Shown here piece after piece: positions 38,463 through 48,292 of a DNA stretch of 64,000 bases. The notes below the pieces were generated by a model that saw only the letters and a list, made by a program, of their open reading frames with translations, made no database searches and had not been told where the DNA came from. The number at the start of each line of letters is the position of its first letter. The first letter of the stretch is position 1. Position numbers and translations under genes: made by a program. The stretch covers positions 53,116 to 117,115 of the forward strand of contig NZ_AFWE01000213.1 in the NCBI RefSeq assembly GCF_000222585.1, in the 5' to 3' direction. The stretch comes from Vibrio scophthalmi LMG 19158 (GTDB lineage: Bacteria; Pseudomonadota; Gammaproteobacteria; Enterobacterales; Vibrionaceae).

Positions 38463-39101
38463 ATGCCGCACATCACTGCTAATTACCCAACTTGGCTCGC
38501 TAAGCGCTTGTTTGACCTCTTCGGTGCTTGTTTTGCGTTGTTGCTCCTTGCACCTATACTGCCGTTTATTGCATTGGCGATTAAACTCACTTCCACTGGG
38601 CCCGTGTTTTATCACCAACTGCGGGTCGGCAAATCGACACCAGCACAAATGGAGTTGTTCTACATTATTAAGTTTCGCACCATGTATCAAGATGCTGAAA
38701 CTCGAACTGGCGCAGTATGGGCAACCAAGAATGATCCGAGAATCACCCCTATTGGACGCTTTTTACGTAAAACACGACTGGATGAGATACCGCAACTGTT
38801 CAATGTACTACGCGGAGAAATGTCACTTATTGGTCCGCGCCCTGAGCGACCAACTTTTTACAACGAGCTGGAAACTGCGATTCCCTACTTCGCCGACCGT
38901 ACTTACGGGGTCATGCCGGGTATAACCGGCTTAGCGCAAGTCAACCAAGGCTACGACACTTGCATTGATGATGTCAGACGCAAAGTAGGCTTTGATCACA
39001 GCTATGCGTTATCACTGCGTTCAACAAAATCGTGGTTTATGATGGATAGCAAAATTATTTTTAGTACCTTCATCGTGATGTTTAATGGTCGTGGCCAATA
39101 A
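38463..39101 (+). CDS. sypR: SypR, initiating sugar-phosphate transferase
   Basis: A 212-residue bacterial sugar transferase (PF02397 type) that starts repeat-unit synthesis on undecaprenyl phosphate. It shows one N-terminal membrane segment, KFRTMYQDAE, then KTRLDEIPQLFNVLRGEMSLIGPRPERP, the conserved catalytic block. ATG at 38463 has AAGGA seven bases upstream and is preferred over the in-frame start at 38430. It is last in the syp locus; no clear terminator is visible after it. Confidence 0.93.
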   Translation: MPHITANYPTWLAKRLFDLFGACFALLLLAPILPFIALAIKLTSTGPVFYHQLRVGKSTPAQMELFYIIKFRTMYQDAETRTGAVWATKNDPRITPIGRFLRKTRLDEIPQLFNVLRGEMSLIGPRPERPTFYNELETAIPYFADRTYGVMPGITGLAQVNQGYDTCIDDVRRKVGFDHSYALSLRSTKSWFMMDSKIIFSTFIVMFNGRGQ

Positions 39102-39265
39102 AATCAGCCATATTTTCCTTACTTATGAACACTAATATCTATAAACCGACTCGGCTCGTTCAATTTACTGAGTGAGCTAGCGCACACTTTTCCGCCTTAC
39201 AAGAATAAAACGCAACCAATCTGCACATAACTCCGCCAAACAGTTCAATTTACTCAAAATTACCC

Positions 39266-39294
39266 TTGCACCGCCCCAAAACAGTGGGTAATAT
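39266..39294 (+). promoter_or_regulatory. Sigma-70 promoter of the tRNA-Val pair
   Basis: TTGCAC and TAATAT are separated by 17 bases, ending 20 bp before the first tRNA. Confidence 0.8.
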
Positions 39295-39314
39295 TCGTCT
39301 CGTTCCACAGGAAT

Positions 39315-39391
39315 GCCCGCTTAGCTCAGTTGGTTAGAGTACTTGCATGACATGCAAGGTGTCACTGGTTCGAGTCCAGTAGCGGGCACCA
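39315..39391 (+). tRNA. tRNA-Val (anticodon GAC)
   Basis: A complete 77-nt cloverleaf: acceptor GCCCGCT/AGCGGGC, D arm, anticodon stem CTTGC/GCAAG with loop ATGACAT (anticodon GAC, reading GUC/GUU), T arm ACTGG/CCAGT with TTCGAGT, and encoded CCA. Confidence 0.97.
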
Positions 39392-39428
39392 TTCTTGTCT
39401 TAAACAAGAAAGTTGAACAATACAATTT

Positions 39429-39505
39429 GCCCGCTTAGCTCAGTTGGTTAGAGTACTTGCATGACATGCAAGGTGTCACTGGTTCGAGTCCAGTAGCGGG
39501 CACCA
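39429..39505 (+). tRNA. tRNA-Val (anticodon GAC), second copy
   Basis: Identical in all 77 bases to the copy 38 bp upstream, also with encoded CCA. The two are one transcription unit with a shared promoter and terminator. Confidence 0.97.
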
Positions 39506-39522
39506 AATTCGTTCTTATGAAC

Positions 39523-39558
39523 AAACAACAAAGCCCACTTCATGTGGCTTTGTTGTTT
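39523..39558 (+). terminator. Intrinsic terminator of the tRNA-Val unit
   Basis: AAACAACAAAGCC and GGCTTTGTTGTTT form a 13-bp stem with a T-rich 3' arm, 18 bp after the second tRNA. Confidence 0.85.
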
Positions 39559-39885
39559 CTGCCCTACACTCACTAATCACTTTCTAAACACGCTTTGAGT
39601 CACGGACTGATACCTACCACAATAAGTAGTCAAAAATTTGCGCAAGAAACATTGCGAGTGCTAAACACTGACGTCTGGTTATTCTAGTTATCAAATTTTG
39701 ACAATATTATAAACGAATCAGCCATCGTTTCCTGAATCACTCATTGCGTAAATTTATAGTGATAACAAGACGTTCTATCTTTGATTAATAAAACAAGCAA
39801 TGTTTATCGTGTCGATTAAGATGTATACTTGGATAAATAATCTTAACAACTACACTTCGGCCTCAATTCTTGATTAAGAACGCAA
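39559..39885. other. Intergenic region before the first GGDEF gene
   Basis: About 330 AT-rich bases with no convincing reading frame or structured RNA. A TATACT (-10-like, 39824-39829) stands 57 bp before the GGDEF start but has only a weak -35. No c-di-GMP riboswitch signature was seen. Confidence 0.5.
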
Positions 39886-41211
39886 ATGCATAAAAGCTTA
39901 TCTGACCTATTTCGCAACCACATTAACCCTATCGCTAAACTATTCATGGCGACGATCATTCTTGTGGGCACTGCGTATGCGATTTTTAATGCCGTTCACC
40001 TCAAGCAATTGTCAAAGTCTGTAATTACAGACTTTAACCAGATTTATTCTGTCAGTCGTCGTTTCGCCCAGTACTATAACAATACCGATACCATCAATTT
40101 GGCCAAAGGTATATACGAGCGTAACGGCGTCAATATCATGGTCAGTAAAGCCGGTGACGTTAAAGTACTTTCAACGGGGATCAATAAGCTTCGCTCGCAA
40201 CTCGACCCGATCACGCACGACAATATTTGGACTATTGCGATTTTTGAGCATCCCGCTAACTACGGGCACTTCTCACCATTACGTAAAGAGTACCAAGAAC
40301 GATTTGGCTCGTACCAATCTGACGACGTGATGAAGCGTATTGTTAAACTTGAGCGATTAGAGAACACCTTTGACCAGTTTTATGGTTGTAACATCAAGCT
40401 CTCTGAACCTTATCAAGAAGAGGGCACTGAACAGTGGGTACGCACTGTCTATTATCCGGTCTACAACGCACAAAAACTTAATGCACTCTTAGCTATCGAT
40501 CTCAAAAACGACTATATCGATCTAGTTATCAATCGGTTTAACCAAGAACATTTTACGGTCGCCAATACCAGTGCGGCTTTAACAGCCTACCAACAGCCGA
40601 TCGAGATTCCATGTACCGATGCTGAACCGATTATGGTTGGATTCAGTGCATGGGATATTCTTCAGCGTACCCTTGCACCCTCACTGCTAATCGCCTTTTT
40701 AGTGCACTTTATTGTGGTTTATATTAAAGGCCGTCAACGCCGTATTACACGCGACAAAATGACGGGATTTTATCGCCGAGATTTTTACGAGCCAAGACTC
40801 AATAGAGCCCATAACTTCTCAATGCTCATTATTGATATCGACTTTTTTAAGATCATCAATGACACCCACGGTCACAAAAAAGGTGATGAAGTCATTAGTG
40901 AAGTGACTCGCCGTATTGCCAGCCAAATTCGCAGTACAGATGCGGCTGTGCGCTGGGGGGGCGAAGAGTTTGTGGTGCTATTTAAAGATATGACCGATGA
41001 CATGCTTTACGATAAAGCTGAACTTATTCGCGAGCATGTAGCGGATAGCGCGATTTCTGGTATCGATGTAACCATCTCCGTCGGGGGTGTTACGCTTCGT
41101 GATAGTGAGTTTAATGAAGCCTATAAACGTGCCGATCACGCCTTATATCAATCAAAACGTGATGGTCGAAATCGTGTCACCATTTACGACGAGAATGCGA
41201 CTATCCTATAA
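39886..41211 (+). CDS. Diguanylate cyclase with periplasmic sensor region
   Basis: A 441-residue inner-membrane protein. TM1 is at about residues 19-38, a periplasmic sensor of some 220 residues follows (cache-like but not assigned), then TM2 (LAPSLLIAFLVHFIVVYI) and a GGDEF domain. The active site is an intact WGGEEF, and RSTD five residues before it is an RxxD inhibitory site, so it should make c-di-GMP with product inhibition. It lies 785 bp downstream of sypR. Confidence 0.92.
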   Translation: MHKSLSDLFRNHINPIAKLFMATIILVGTAYAIFNAVHLKQLSKSVITDFNQIYSVSRRFAQYYNNTDTINLAKGIYERNGVNIMVSKAGDVKVLSTGINKLRSQLDPITHDNIWTIAIFEHPANYGHFSPLRKEYQERFGSYQSDDVMKRIVKLERLENTFDQFYGCNIKLSEPYQEEGTEQWVRTVYYPVYNAQKLNALLAIDLKNDYIDLVINRFNQEHFTVANTSAALTAYQQPIEIPCTDAEPIMVGFSAWDILQRTLAPSLLIAFLVHFIVVYIKGRQRRITRDKMTGFYRRDFYEPRLNRAHNFSMLIIDIDFFKIINDTHGHKKGDEVISEVTRRIASQIRSTDAAVRWGGEEFVVLFKDMTDDMLYDKAELIREHVADSAISGIDVTISVGGVTLRDSEFNEAYKRADHALYQSKRDGRNRVTIYDENATIL

Positions 41212-41379
41212 CCTGCCGTCTTACGACACCGGATTGGTTACTATTTAACTGATCAATCCGGCGTTTCTTTCTCCACTTCCGCCAAAGTACAGAAATAGTG
41301 CCAATGTCTTGGTTTTATCTTGGTTTTTGACCGCTAGTCTGTACAATCAAAGCACCTTCCTCATAAATGATGATTTACT

Positions 41380-41619
41380 ATGAAATTACTCGTTCGTAAC
41401 CTCGCTCGTGCGACGACTGAACAAGACATTCGCAAACTGTTTGCTCAGTTTGGCGAAGTTCGTGAATGTACTTTGGTGTTAGACCAAGTATCAGGCCAAT
41501 CAAAGGGTTTTGCCTTTGTTGAGATGCCAAATGATGAAGAAGCAAACGAAGCACTTGAGAAGCTAAACTTAAAAGAAGTTGCTAAGAGCAAGATTCGTGT
41601 AAAAGCCGCACAAAACTAA
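41380..41619 (+). CDS. Small RRM RNA-binding protein
   Basis: A 79-residue single RNA-recognition-motif protein. RNP2 is LLVRNL and RNP1 is KGFAFVEM, with aromatic residues in place for RNA stacking. It resembles cold-related bacterial RRM proteins. It is monocistronic, with an intrinsic terminator directly after it. Confidence 0.93.
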   Translation: MKLLVRNLARATTEQDIRKLFAQFGEVRECTLVLDQVSGQSKGFAFVEMPNDEEANEALEKLNLKEVAKSKIRVKAAQN

Positions 41620-41624
41620 TAAAG

Positions 41625-41650
41625 AGCCGACAATCAATGTCGGCTTTTTT
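41625..41650 (+). terminator. Intrinsic terminator of the RRM gene
   Basis: AGCCGACA-ATCAA-TGTCGGCT followed by six T (41645-41650), five bases after the stop codon. Confidence 0.92.
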
Positions 41651-41702
41651 GACTGCTACTCTCGACTATTAGTATCACTATAAAACGCACTTCCCTACTA
41701 GA

Positions 41703-42635
41703 TTAGGCACTTCCGATATATTGATTTTGACTAAATCGACCACCTTGTCGTTGAGAAAAATGCACCATGGCGCCGATCAAATTAGCATCATTACCAAATG
41801 GTGATGCGATAACATTTGGTTTAACATGACAATAAGGCATCGCTTGAAGATATTCGTCAAATTTCCGCTCAAGCAGCACCACCAAATCTTCTCGTTGACT
41901 GATCGCTCCGCCCAATACAATATATTCTGGGTCGACAGTGTAATGTAAATTATAGAGTCCCATCGCCAAATAATTGATCCAATCAGATACCACCGATCGA
42001 ATCACTTCATTATCTTGATCATACAACTCAAACACTTTAATACCACTCAGTGAGTGACGTGGTAACGATAACGCCTTTTCCGCTTTCACCACCAATGCAT
42101 ATGTCGATGCTAGATGAGATAAGATCTGTGGACGGCCGTTTTCAAAGCCCATAATGGCATAACCAAACTCCCCACCGTGTAACCTGTGCCCTTTTTGAAT
42201 CTCTCCTTTGGTGACGATCGCCCCACCGACGCCCGAACCAATCACCACTAAACAAAAATGTTCAGAATCTCGACATACCCCAAGCCACTTCTCCGCTAGT
42301 GCCGCACAACACGCATCATTTTCCAACTCAACGGGAACGTGATATCGGCGGGTAAACAGCGAAATTACGTCCACACCATGCAGATAGTAAAGTGAGCTTT
42401 TGCCATGAATGAAACCCGTTTCAACATCCACTGCGCCACATGCACTCATCGCAATTCCGACGATCGAGTACTTGTCTTGATAATGATGGAAATATGGGTC
42501 AAAGTGTTCAAACCATTGCTCGAAGCTAGCAACACGACTTGGTAAGTGAAATTGTTCAATTATCGTCGCGCAGTGATCCATCACAGCACATTTAACTGAA
42601 CTGCCGCCAAAATCCAACGCGATATAGAATGACAA
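41703..42635 (-). CDS. ROK-family sugar kinase
   Basis: A 310-residue ROK kinase. The ATP-binding phosphate loop is LDFGGSSVK, a glycine-rich VVIGSGVGGAIV follows, and GGEFGYAIMG is the sugar-binding block. The cysteine motif that binds zinc in most ROK proteins (CGxxGC) is not seen. A good Shine-Dalgarno (AAGGAG) six bases upstream supports a TTG start at 42635. Earlier in-frame starts reach back to 42752 but add a Cys/Tyr-rich stretch unlike the family. The sugar is unknown: N-acetylmannosamine, glucose and allose are all possible. Confidence 0.83.
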   Translation of the reverse strand: MSFYIALDFGGSSVKCAVMDHCATIIEQFHLPSRVASFEQWFEHFDPYFHHYQDKYSIVGIAMSACGAVDVETGFIHGKSSLYYLHGVDVISLFTRRYHVPVELENDACCAALAEKWLGVCRDSEHFCLVVIGSGVGGAIVTKGEIQKGHRLHGGEFGYAIMGFENGRPQILSHLASTYALVVKAEKALSLPRHSLSGIKVFELYDQDNEVIRSVVSDWINYLAMGLYNLHYTVDPEYIVLGGAISQREDLVVLLERKFDEYLQAMPYCHVKPNVIASPFGNDANLIGAMVHFSQRQGGRFSQNQYIGSA

Positions 42636-43007
42636 AGTAAGCTCCTTGAACAACGAATCATCACAACAGTGGCAGGAAAATATCCTATTTACGATATGAT
42701 GCTCATAATATGAAGATTTCCAATTCAACCGATAGAATATAAACACCACCATACAGTGAACATTAATTTTGATTCTTAATCAAAGCAGAAAAACAATAAT
42801 TCTTTTTTGTCTACACTCTATTTCTGACCTATTGCAAAGCATCGCAATAAAAAAAATATAAGCGTGATATGCGTAACGTTATAATCTTTGCTCGATAGAA
42901 AGCTCACTAAAACTATGAAAAATTAGTAAAAATATTATTATATCTGCGACTCGTTATTCATTGATACGTTTGAAGATATAGAGTGTTCAAAGGGAGTGAT
43001 CACTGCA
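42636..43007. other. Intergenic region between divergent ROK kinase and GGDEF-EAL genes
   Basis: About 370 AT-rich bases holding the promoters of two divergent genes. A+T runs around 42795-42860 are prominent. I see no reading frame, strong dyad or riboswitch-like element in it. Confidence 0.45.
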
Positions 43008-45494
43008 ATGAATGCGCTTACGGATAGAAAACTACTCTACACAATCAAAACGGTCCCTTTCGCACTTATTATCCTATTTATTATTCTGCTCCTTTCATTG
43101 GTAGTTAACGACAGCCAAAAAACCGCACTGCAGTTAGAACAAAACCTCATTGCCACGAACCTACTGAAGCAAAAAGAGACCATTGCCCAACGAGTAGAAA
43201 GCACTTATGACCAAGTGCGTTACGAGCGCAGGAAAATAATCACGTCACTCAAATCTCAAGTCAAACATCATGTTGATATCGCCTATCAAGTGGCGATGAC
43301 CATTTATCAGGAAAACCAAGACAAACCTGAGCAAGACGTTAAGCGAATGATTTCCGAGGCGCTACGCAATGTGCGTTACGACGATGGCAACGGTTACTTT
43401 TTTATTTTCCAGACAGATGGTCTCTTTGTCATGCACGCCACAAACCCTAAGCAAGAAGGAAAGCAAGGGTTAGAGATGAGCGATTCTCAAGGCGTTCCAT
43501 ACATTAAAAATTTCATCAATAAATTTACCTCCTCAAACCGCTTGGATGCTTATTATCGTTGGTGGTTTAAAAAGCCAAACCAACCGGATGAATATGAAAA
43601 AATTGGTTATGGACGCCTATTTGAACCCTACGGCTGGGTGATTGCTTCAGGGGAATATTTGCAAGATGCTGAATCTCAAGTAAAAGAGAAACTATTGGAT
43701 TCTATTGCCAATTACCGGTTCGATAGCGATGGTTATTTGTTTGTTCTTAATAAACAAGGAAAAGTGCTCGCACACAAGGACGATAGTTTAATCGGCACTC
43801 ATCTCGAAAGCGTTGCAGAGCAAGCACAAAGTGTTTTTCAATCAAGCAACACTAATCAAGGTTATCTTGAGTATAAAGCGCCTTACCACCCTAGCGGCCA
43901 ATTGGAGATGGATAAAGTAAGCTATGTACAATATGACCACGAATGGCAATGGTTGATTGGTACTGGTGTTTATATTGAAGACATTCATCTCAGCATTGCA
44001 GACCAACTCAGCCAAATGCGCGAACAAAATGAAAACGAACAGATCAAAGTACTGCTACTTTGCTTAACCCTCGCCCTGGTTCTCATTTTAATGTCGATGT
44101 TGTTAAGTAATTATTTAGGCCGACGTTTCAACCAATTTCAGCGCAGAATTGAAAAAGACTTTGCCAAGCTCGCGCAGGGTAAAGAGCAGTTGCGCCATCA
44201 AGCCCAACACGATGTGCTCACACACCTCCCTAATCGAGTATTACTAGAACGGAATACTCAGCGAGGCATCGCCTTTAGCCGTTTGCAAGGTAAGATGTTA
44301 GCGGTGATGTTTGTCGACCTCGACAACTTCAAACGCGTCAATGATAAATATGGTCATGAAGTGGGTGATGAACTGCTTGTTCAAACAGCAAAGCGTTTCG
44401 CTCAACTGGCCGGTAATAATGGTACCGTCGCCCGATTTGGTGGCGATGAGTTTGTATTCAGCATTTCAGCGCTCAATGACCAAGCACAAGCTCTAGCCTT
44501 CGCCCAAGACATTCAACAAACGTTAACCTCACCATTTGTTATACACGGCATAGCTCTAGAGTTAAGTGCGTCCATTGGTGTTTCTCTATACCCAAATGAT
44601 GGTGATCAGCCCCGCGATCTTCTATCCAAAGCCGATATTGTTCTGACTCGTTCTAAAAAACAAGGCAAAGGCAAAATCACCTTCTTTGATGAGAAAATTA
44701 GGGCTGAACTGCAAAATCACTTCTTGCTTGAAGATGAATTTCACTCGGCGCTAAAACGTGGGGAATTAGACGTTCATTATCAACCTCAGGTTGACTCTCG
44801 TAGTGGAGAGATTATCGGTGTTGAAGCACTATGTCGTTGGTACAGCCCTACTCTTGGCCCTATATCACCACTGGTTTTCATTGATATTGCAGAAAAGAAT
44901 GACGCCATTATTGAACTGGGTGCATTTGTACTTGATAGAGCGTGTCGTGATGCGAAACAACTTAATCAGCACGCAGAAAGACCGATTACTGTCTCTGTGA
45001 ATGTTTCACCTAAGCAGCTTCTTCACCCGGGATTTGTTGATTTGGTTTTGGCGACGACTGAGCGCTACCAGGTTAGCAATCATCTGATGGTGTTAGAGTT
45101 GACGGAAAATGTCTTTATTGAAGATCTGCAAGCCGTTCAACCGACCTTAAGTGCTTTGCAACAAAAAGGATTTAGCATTGCACTTGATGACTTTGGCACA
45201 GGCTTTTCTTCTCTCAGTTATCTCAATGCCCTGTCAATCACCGAGATTAAGATCGACCGCTCATTCATCATTAAAATGATCGACGATCAATCGAGCCTCA
45301 ACATCGTCAAAACCATCATCGCAATAGCTCGATCAAATGAAATCAACATTGTTGCTGAAGGGGTAGAAACCCTCGCGCAACAAACACTGTTACAACAACT
45401 TGGCTGCACCACAATTCAAGGGTACTTCTACTCGAAACCACAACCTTTCGAGCGACTAGTAACCATGACTCAAGCCACCTTGTATACCGAATAG
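43008..45494 (+). CDS. dCache-GGDEF-EAL c-di-GMP enzyme
   Basis: An 828-residue inner-membrane protein. TM1 is near the N terminus, followed by a double cache sensor with the repeated YFFIFQTDGLFVMHA and GYLFVLNKQGKVLAH strands, TM2 (VLLLCLTLALVLILMSMLL), a GGDEF domain with intact FGGDEF but no upstream RxxD site, and an EAL domain with GVEALCRW, ELTENV and DDFGTGFSSL. Both synthesis and hydrolysis motifs are present. ATG at 43008 follows AGGGAG and is preferred over the GTG that overlaps it. The neighbouring syp locus makes a biofilm role likely but not shown. Confidence 0.92.
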   Translation: MNALTDRKLLYTIKTVPFALIILFIILLLSLVVNDSQKTALQLEQNLIATNLLKQKETIAQRVESTYDQVRYERRKIITSLKSQVKHHVDIAYQVAMTIYQENQDKPEQDVKRMISEALRNVRYDDGNGYFFIFQTDGLFVMHATNPKQEGKQGLEMSDSQGVPYIKNFINKFTSSNRLDAYYRWWFKKPNQPDEYEKIGYGRLFEPYGWVIASGEYLQDAESQVKEKLLDSIANYRFDSDGYLFVLNKQGKVLAHKDDSLIGTHLESVAEQAQSVFQSSNTNQGYLEYKAPYHPSGQLEMDKVSYVQYDHEWQWLIGTGVYIEDIHLSIADQLSQMREQNENEQIKVLLLCLTLALVLILMSMLLSNYLGRRFNQFQRRIEKDFAKLAQGKEQLRHQAQHDVLTHLPNRVLLERNTQRGIAFSRLQGKMLAVMFVDLDNFKRVNDKYGHEVGDELLVQTAKRFAQLAGNNGTVARFGGDEFVFSISALNDQAQALAFAQDIQQTLTSPFVIHGIALELSASIGVSLYPNDGDQPRDLLSKADIVLTRSKKQGKGKITFFDEKIRAELQNHFLLEDEFHSALKRGELDVHYQPQVDSRSGEIIGVEALCRWYSPTLGPISPLVFIDIAEKNDAIIELGAFVLDRACRDAKQLNQHAERPITVSVNVSPKQLLHPGFVDLVLATTERYQVSNHLMVLELTENVFIEDLQAVQPTLSALQQKGFSIALDDFGTGFSSLSYLNALSITEIKIDRSFIIKMIDDQSSLNIVKTIIAIARSNEINIVAEGVETLAQQTLLQQLGCTTIQGYFYSKPQPFERLVTMTQATLYTE

Positions 45495-45747
45495 AAACAC
45501 GACATGCATTGAACATTCGCCGGTATGAAGATCAAGCTACCAATAAAAAACAATTAAATTTCGTCTCATTTATCAGACAAGCGAACAGTGTAGAATTGGC
45601 TCTCAATGAATTTATGTCATTTGAAATAGCCGTACAGATGAAACTTATAGTCCTTGTACGCGTAACACTCGTGCTCACCATAATAAGCCACATGAGCAAG
45701 ATAGATAGACACTAGAGACGTGAAACAAGGATGTTAAGTTTTATATT

Positions 45748-47052
45748 ATGAGTTCTTTCGCTAAATTGTTTTTTGGAACCGCAAGCCTTCAATTGCTCAG
45801 TCGTGGTTTATCTGTCATTTCCGGGGTTATTTTTGCCCGTTTTCTTGGTGCTGAACAATACGGATTATACACCTACGTCTTCTCTATTATTACCGTTGCC
45901 GCTTTACCTGTTTTAGCTGGTATACCCAACTTAATGGTTCGCGAAGTCGCCAATTTTCATTTAGAGAAAAATTGGCCGCAACTGAATGGCATATTTTGGT
46001 GGTCGCGTGGATATGTTTTATCAATCTCCGCGGTTATTTTAGCGGTCATGTCGAGCTTGGTTTATTTCGATTATTTTCAGCCACACGTTGCAGCACTCAT
46101 TGTAATTGCCATGTGGGCGATTCCACTACGCGGTATTGCAAGCCAACAAGATGCGGTTCTCAATGGTTTTCAAAAACCTATTTTGGCGCAACTGCCCTCC
46201 AAATTGCTCGCGCCCTTTTTTACTCTTGCCGTCCTATTGTATTACGTTTTCTTCGATAAACCTTTGTCCTCGATGACACTGGTCACGATAACCATTTTCG
46301 CCTCGCTACTCACCTGCACATTGAGCTATCTTTTGGTCCGCTATGTGATTAAAAAATACAGTGAACCTGCTCGCCCTGACTACCTAACCAGATCCTGGTT
46401 ACGCTCTTTAGTTCCGTTTGCATTGATTACTTTTGTCGTTACCCTAAACGCTGAACTGGCTATTGTCTTACTTGGGTGGTTAGGCGACTTAGAGTCCGTC
46501 GCCTATTTTCGTGTTGGGATGCAAGCCGTCACTTTAATCACCATCGTTCTCTCATCGATTAGTGCCGTGTTGATGCCTAACATCGCTCGCTTATACAAAA
46601 GTGGCGATATGGAAAACGCGCAGACACTGCTTAGCCGCGCTGTAAGACTAACGGTTCTTGTGTCTCTGCCAATTTTCTTGGTCTTAGTTTCTGCTGGTGA
46701 TTTACTCATCGAGTGGTTATTTGGCGCAGAATACCTCGATGCCTACCCTGCACTAATTATTCTTTGCGTTGGCCATTTTGTCAGCATGCAGCTTGGCCCA
46801 GTGGGTTTAGTCTTAAACATGACTCATAACGAAGGCAAAACCGTTCGGTCACTCATCATTACATTAATCATCAACCTTGTACTGCTCTTCAGCCTTGTCC
46901 CTCTCTACCAAGAGATCGGTGCTGCCATCGCGATTGCCGCCAGTTTGATAATTTGTAATCTATTGATGACACGTGAAGTTTGGGCGTTAACCAAACTAAA
47001 AACTTGGATCAGTTTTTCTCATACTAAAAAATTAGCGGTCGACACTCACTAA
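45748..47052 (+). CDS. Orphan Wzx/MOP-family polysaccharide flippase
   Basis: A 434-residue protein with about 12 transmembrane helices. Its N-terminal pattern LLSRGLSVISGVIFARFLGAEQYGLY is typical of oligosaccharide flippases. No glycosyltransferase lies beside it; it sits between two c-di-GMP enzyme genes, 9 kb from sypK. Its substrate is unknown. The gap before it (45495-45747) has no convincing gene. Confidence 0.85.
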   Translation: MSSFAKLFFGTASLQLLSRGLSVISGVIFARFLGAEQYGLYTYVFSIITVAALPVLAGIPNLMVREVANFHLEKNWPQLNGIFWWSRGYVLSISAVILAVMSSLVYFDYFQPHVAALIVIAMWAIPLRGIASQQDAVLNGFQKPILAQLPSKLLAPFFTLAVLLYYVFFDKPLSSMTLVTITIFASLLTCTLSYLLVRYVIKKYSEPARPDYLTRSWLRSLVPFALITFVVTLNAELAIVLLGWLGDLESVAYFRVGMQAVTLITIVLSSISAVLMPNIARLYKSGDMENAQTLLSRAVRLTVLVSLPIFLVLVSAGDLLIEWLFGAEYLDAYPALIILCVGHFVSMQLGPVGLVLNMTHNEGKTVRSLIITLIINLVLLFSLVPLYQEIGAAIAIAASLIICNLLMTREVWALTKLKTWISFSHTKKLAVDTH

Positions 47053-47204
47053 ATTGGATTGAAAGATCGCTCTACGTTGTCAGTTGCATACACAACATCA
47101 AAAGTGTGATCTTGGTTCAAAACTTCGCTTGCTTCAAATCAGTAAATGAATACCATTGTCGTTGCAATCAAATCAGCCGCATATGTTGGCTAAGGAAATA
47201 GACA

Positions 47205-48245
47205 ATGGAAGCGGACATATTTAATCCTTCGCAACAGATCCGCCGTGCAGTTCTTTTCTGGCTGAGCTTACTCTTAACGTTCGCTGCGATTGTTATCGCC
47301 TATCTAAACATCACCTTGGGCTCCCCCCAACTCATGTGGGGCTATGACACTTTATTTGCGTTGTTCTCTGGCTACGTTTGTTTCCAAACCTATTACAACC
47401 ATTGTCGCCAATTGGTGATTGAAATTTACGCCTATGCTCTGATTGGGGCGATAGCACTTGGCGTTGCTCTCCACTCCATCCATCACGGTATGTTGATTTG
47501 GGCGTCACTATTTCCTTTGATGTTCTATCTACTGCTAGGTACAAAGAAAGGCGCGATAGCTACGACGATTGGCATCGTACTTGTTTTGTCAGCGGCGGTA
47601 TTTAAGATGCTGCAATATCACGGTGTTTTTCATCCATACATTTTAGTCAATTTCATACTGTGCTATCTGTGTATTTGGGTAGTTTCACACATTCTTGAAG
47701 TGAAACGGGCACACTCTGATAGTTCATTGCAGCAACTCGCCTCACGCGATTCATTAACGGGTGTCTATAATCGTCACGCTTTAGTGCATAACTTTGAACG
47801 CTACCGCCGTAACAACATCCAACAGCCAATGGCATTACTGATCCTCGATCTGGATTTTTTTAAACAAGTTAATGACCAATATGGCCATGATGTTGGCGAC
47901 AAAGTGTTGATACAAGCCGCGGCATTAATTGACAAACACAGTGACGAAAATCCCGTCTATCGTATTGGTGGTGAAGAGTTTTGTGTCGCTCTGCGTAATA
48001 CGTCGAGCAAAGAAGCTCTATACAAGGCAGAACGAATCAGAAAGGCAATTGAGGACTATCATTTCTTCTCTGCAGAGAAGCCGATTGCTTTGACCGCCAG
48101 TATTGGCGTTTATCAATGCGATCCGTTTAATAGCCTAGAAAATGTGCTACATATTGCAGATATGGAACTGTATAAAGCGAAGAAAAATGGACGCAATCAG
48201 GTGATGGCATATCAAGACAATGAGCAAGCTATTGCAGAGTCATAA
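47205..48245 (+). CDS. Membrane diguanylate cyclase
   Basis: A 346-residue protein with six or so N-terminal helices (to about residue 170), then a GGDEF domain with SRDSLTGVYNRHAL and intact IGGEEF. No RxxD inhibitory site precedes the active site. AAGGAAA upstream supports the ATG at 47205. It is likely active. Confidence 0.92.
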   Translation: MEADIFNPSQQIRRAVLFWLSLLLTFAAIVIAYLNITLGSPQLMWGYDTLFALFSGYVCFQTYYNHCRQLVIEIYAYALIGAIALGVALHSIHHGMLIWASLFPLMFYLLLGTKKGAIATTIGIVLVLSAAVFKMLQYHGVFHPYILVNFILCYLCIWVVSHILEVKRAHSDSSLQQLASRDSLTGVYNRHALVHNFERYRRNNIQQPMALLILDLDFFKQVNDQYGHDVGDKVLIQAAALIDKHSDENPVYRIGGEEFCVALRNTSSKEALYKAERIRKAIEDYHFFSAEKPIALTASIGVYQCDPFNSLENVLHIADMELYKAKKNGRNQVMAYQDNEQAIAES

Positions 48246-48292
48246 TGGCTTGCTCTTCCCGTTCCAGCACAAAGTCAGAACCCGTGTGCAAT

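Noticed and set aside
38224-38925. 233-codon open frame overlapping sypQ and sypR
   Set aside because: It overlaps two well-supported syp genes, and its composition (many Cys, Trp, Arg, Ser) is that of an out-of-frame shadow.
39315-39505. tRNA-Val pair as an integration site for a mobile element
   Set aside because: No integrase, direct repeat of the tRNA 3' end or composition break is seen on either side; the repeat is a plain tandem tRNA duplication.
45509-45715. 68-codon frame between the GGDEF-EAL and flippase genes
   Set aside because: TTG start, no ribosome-binding site and no recognisable motif. The region is treated as intergenic.
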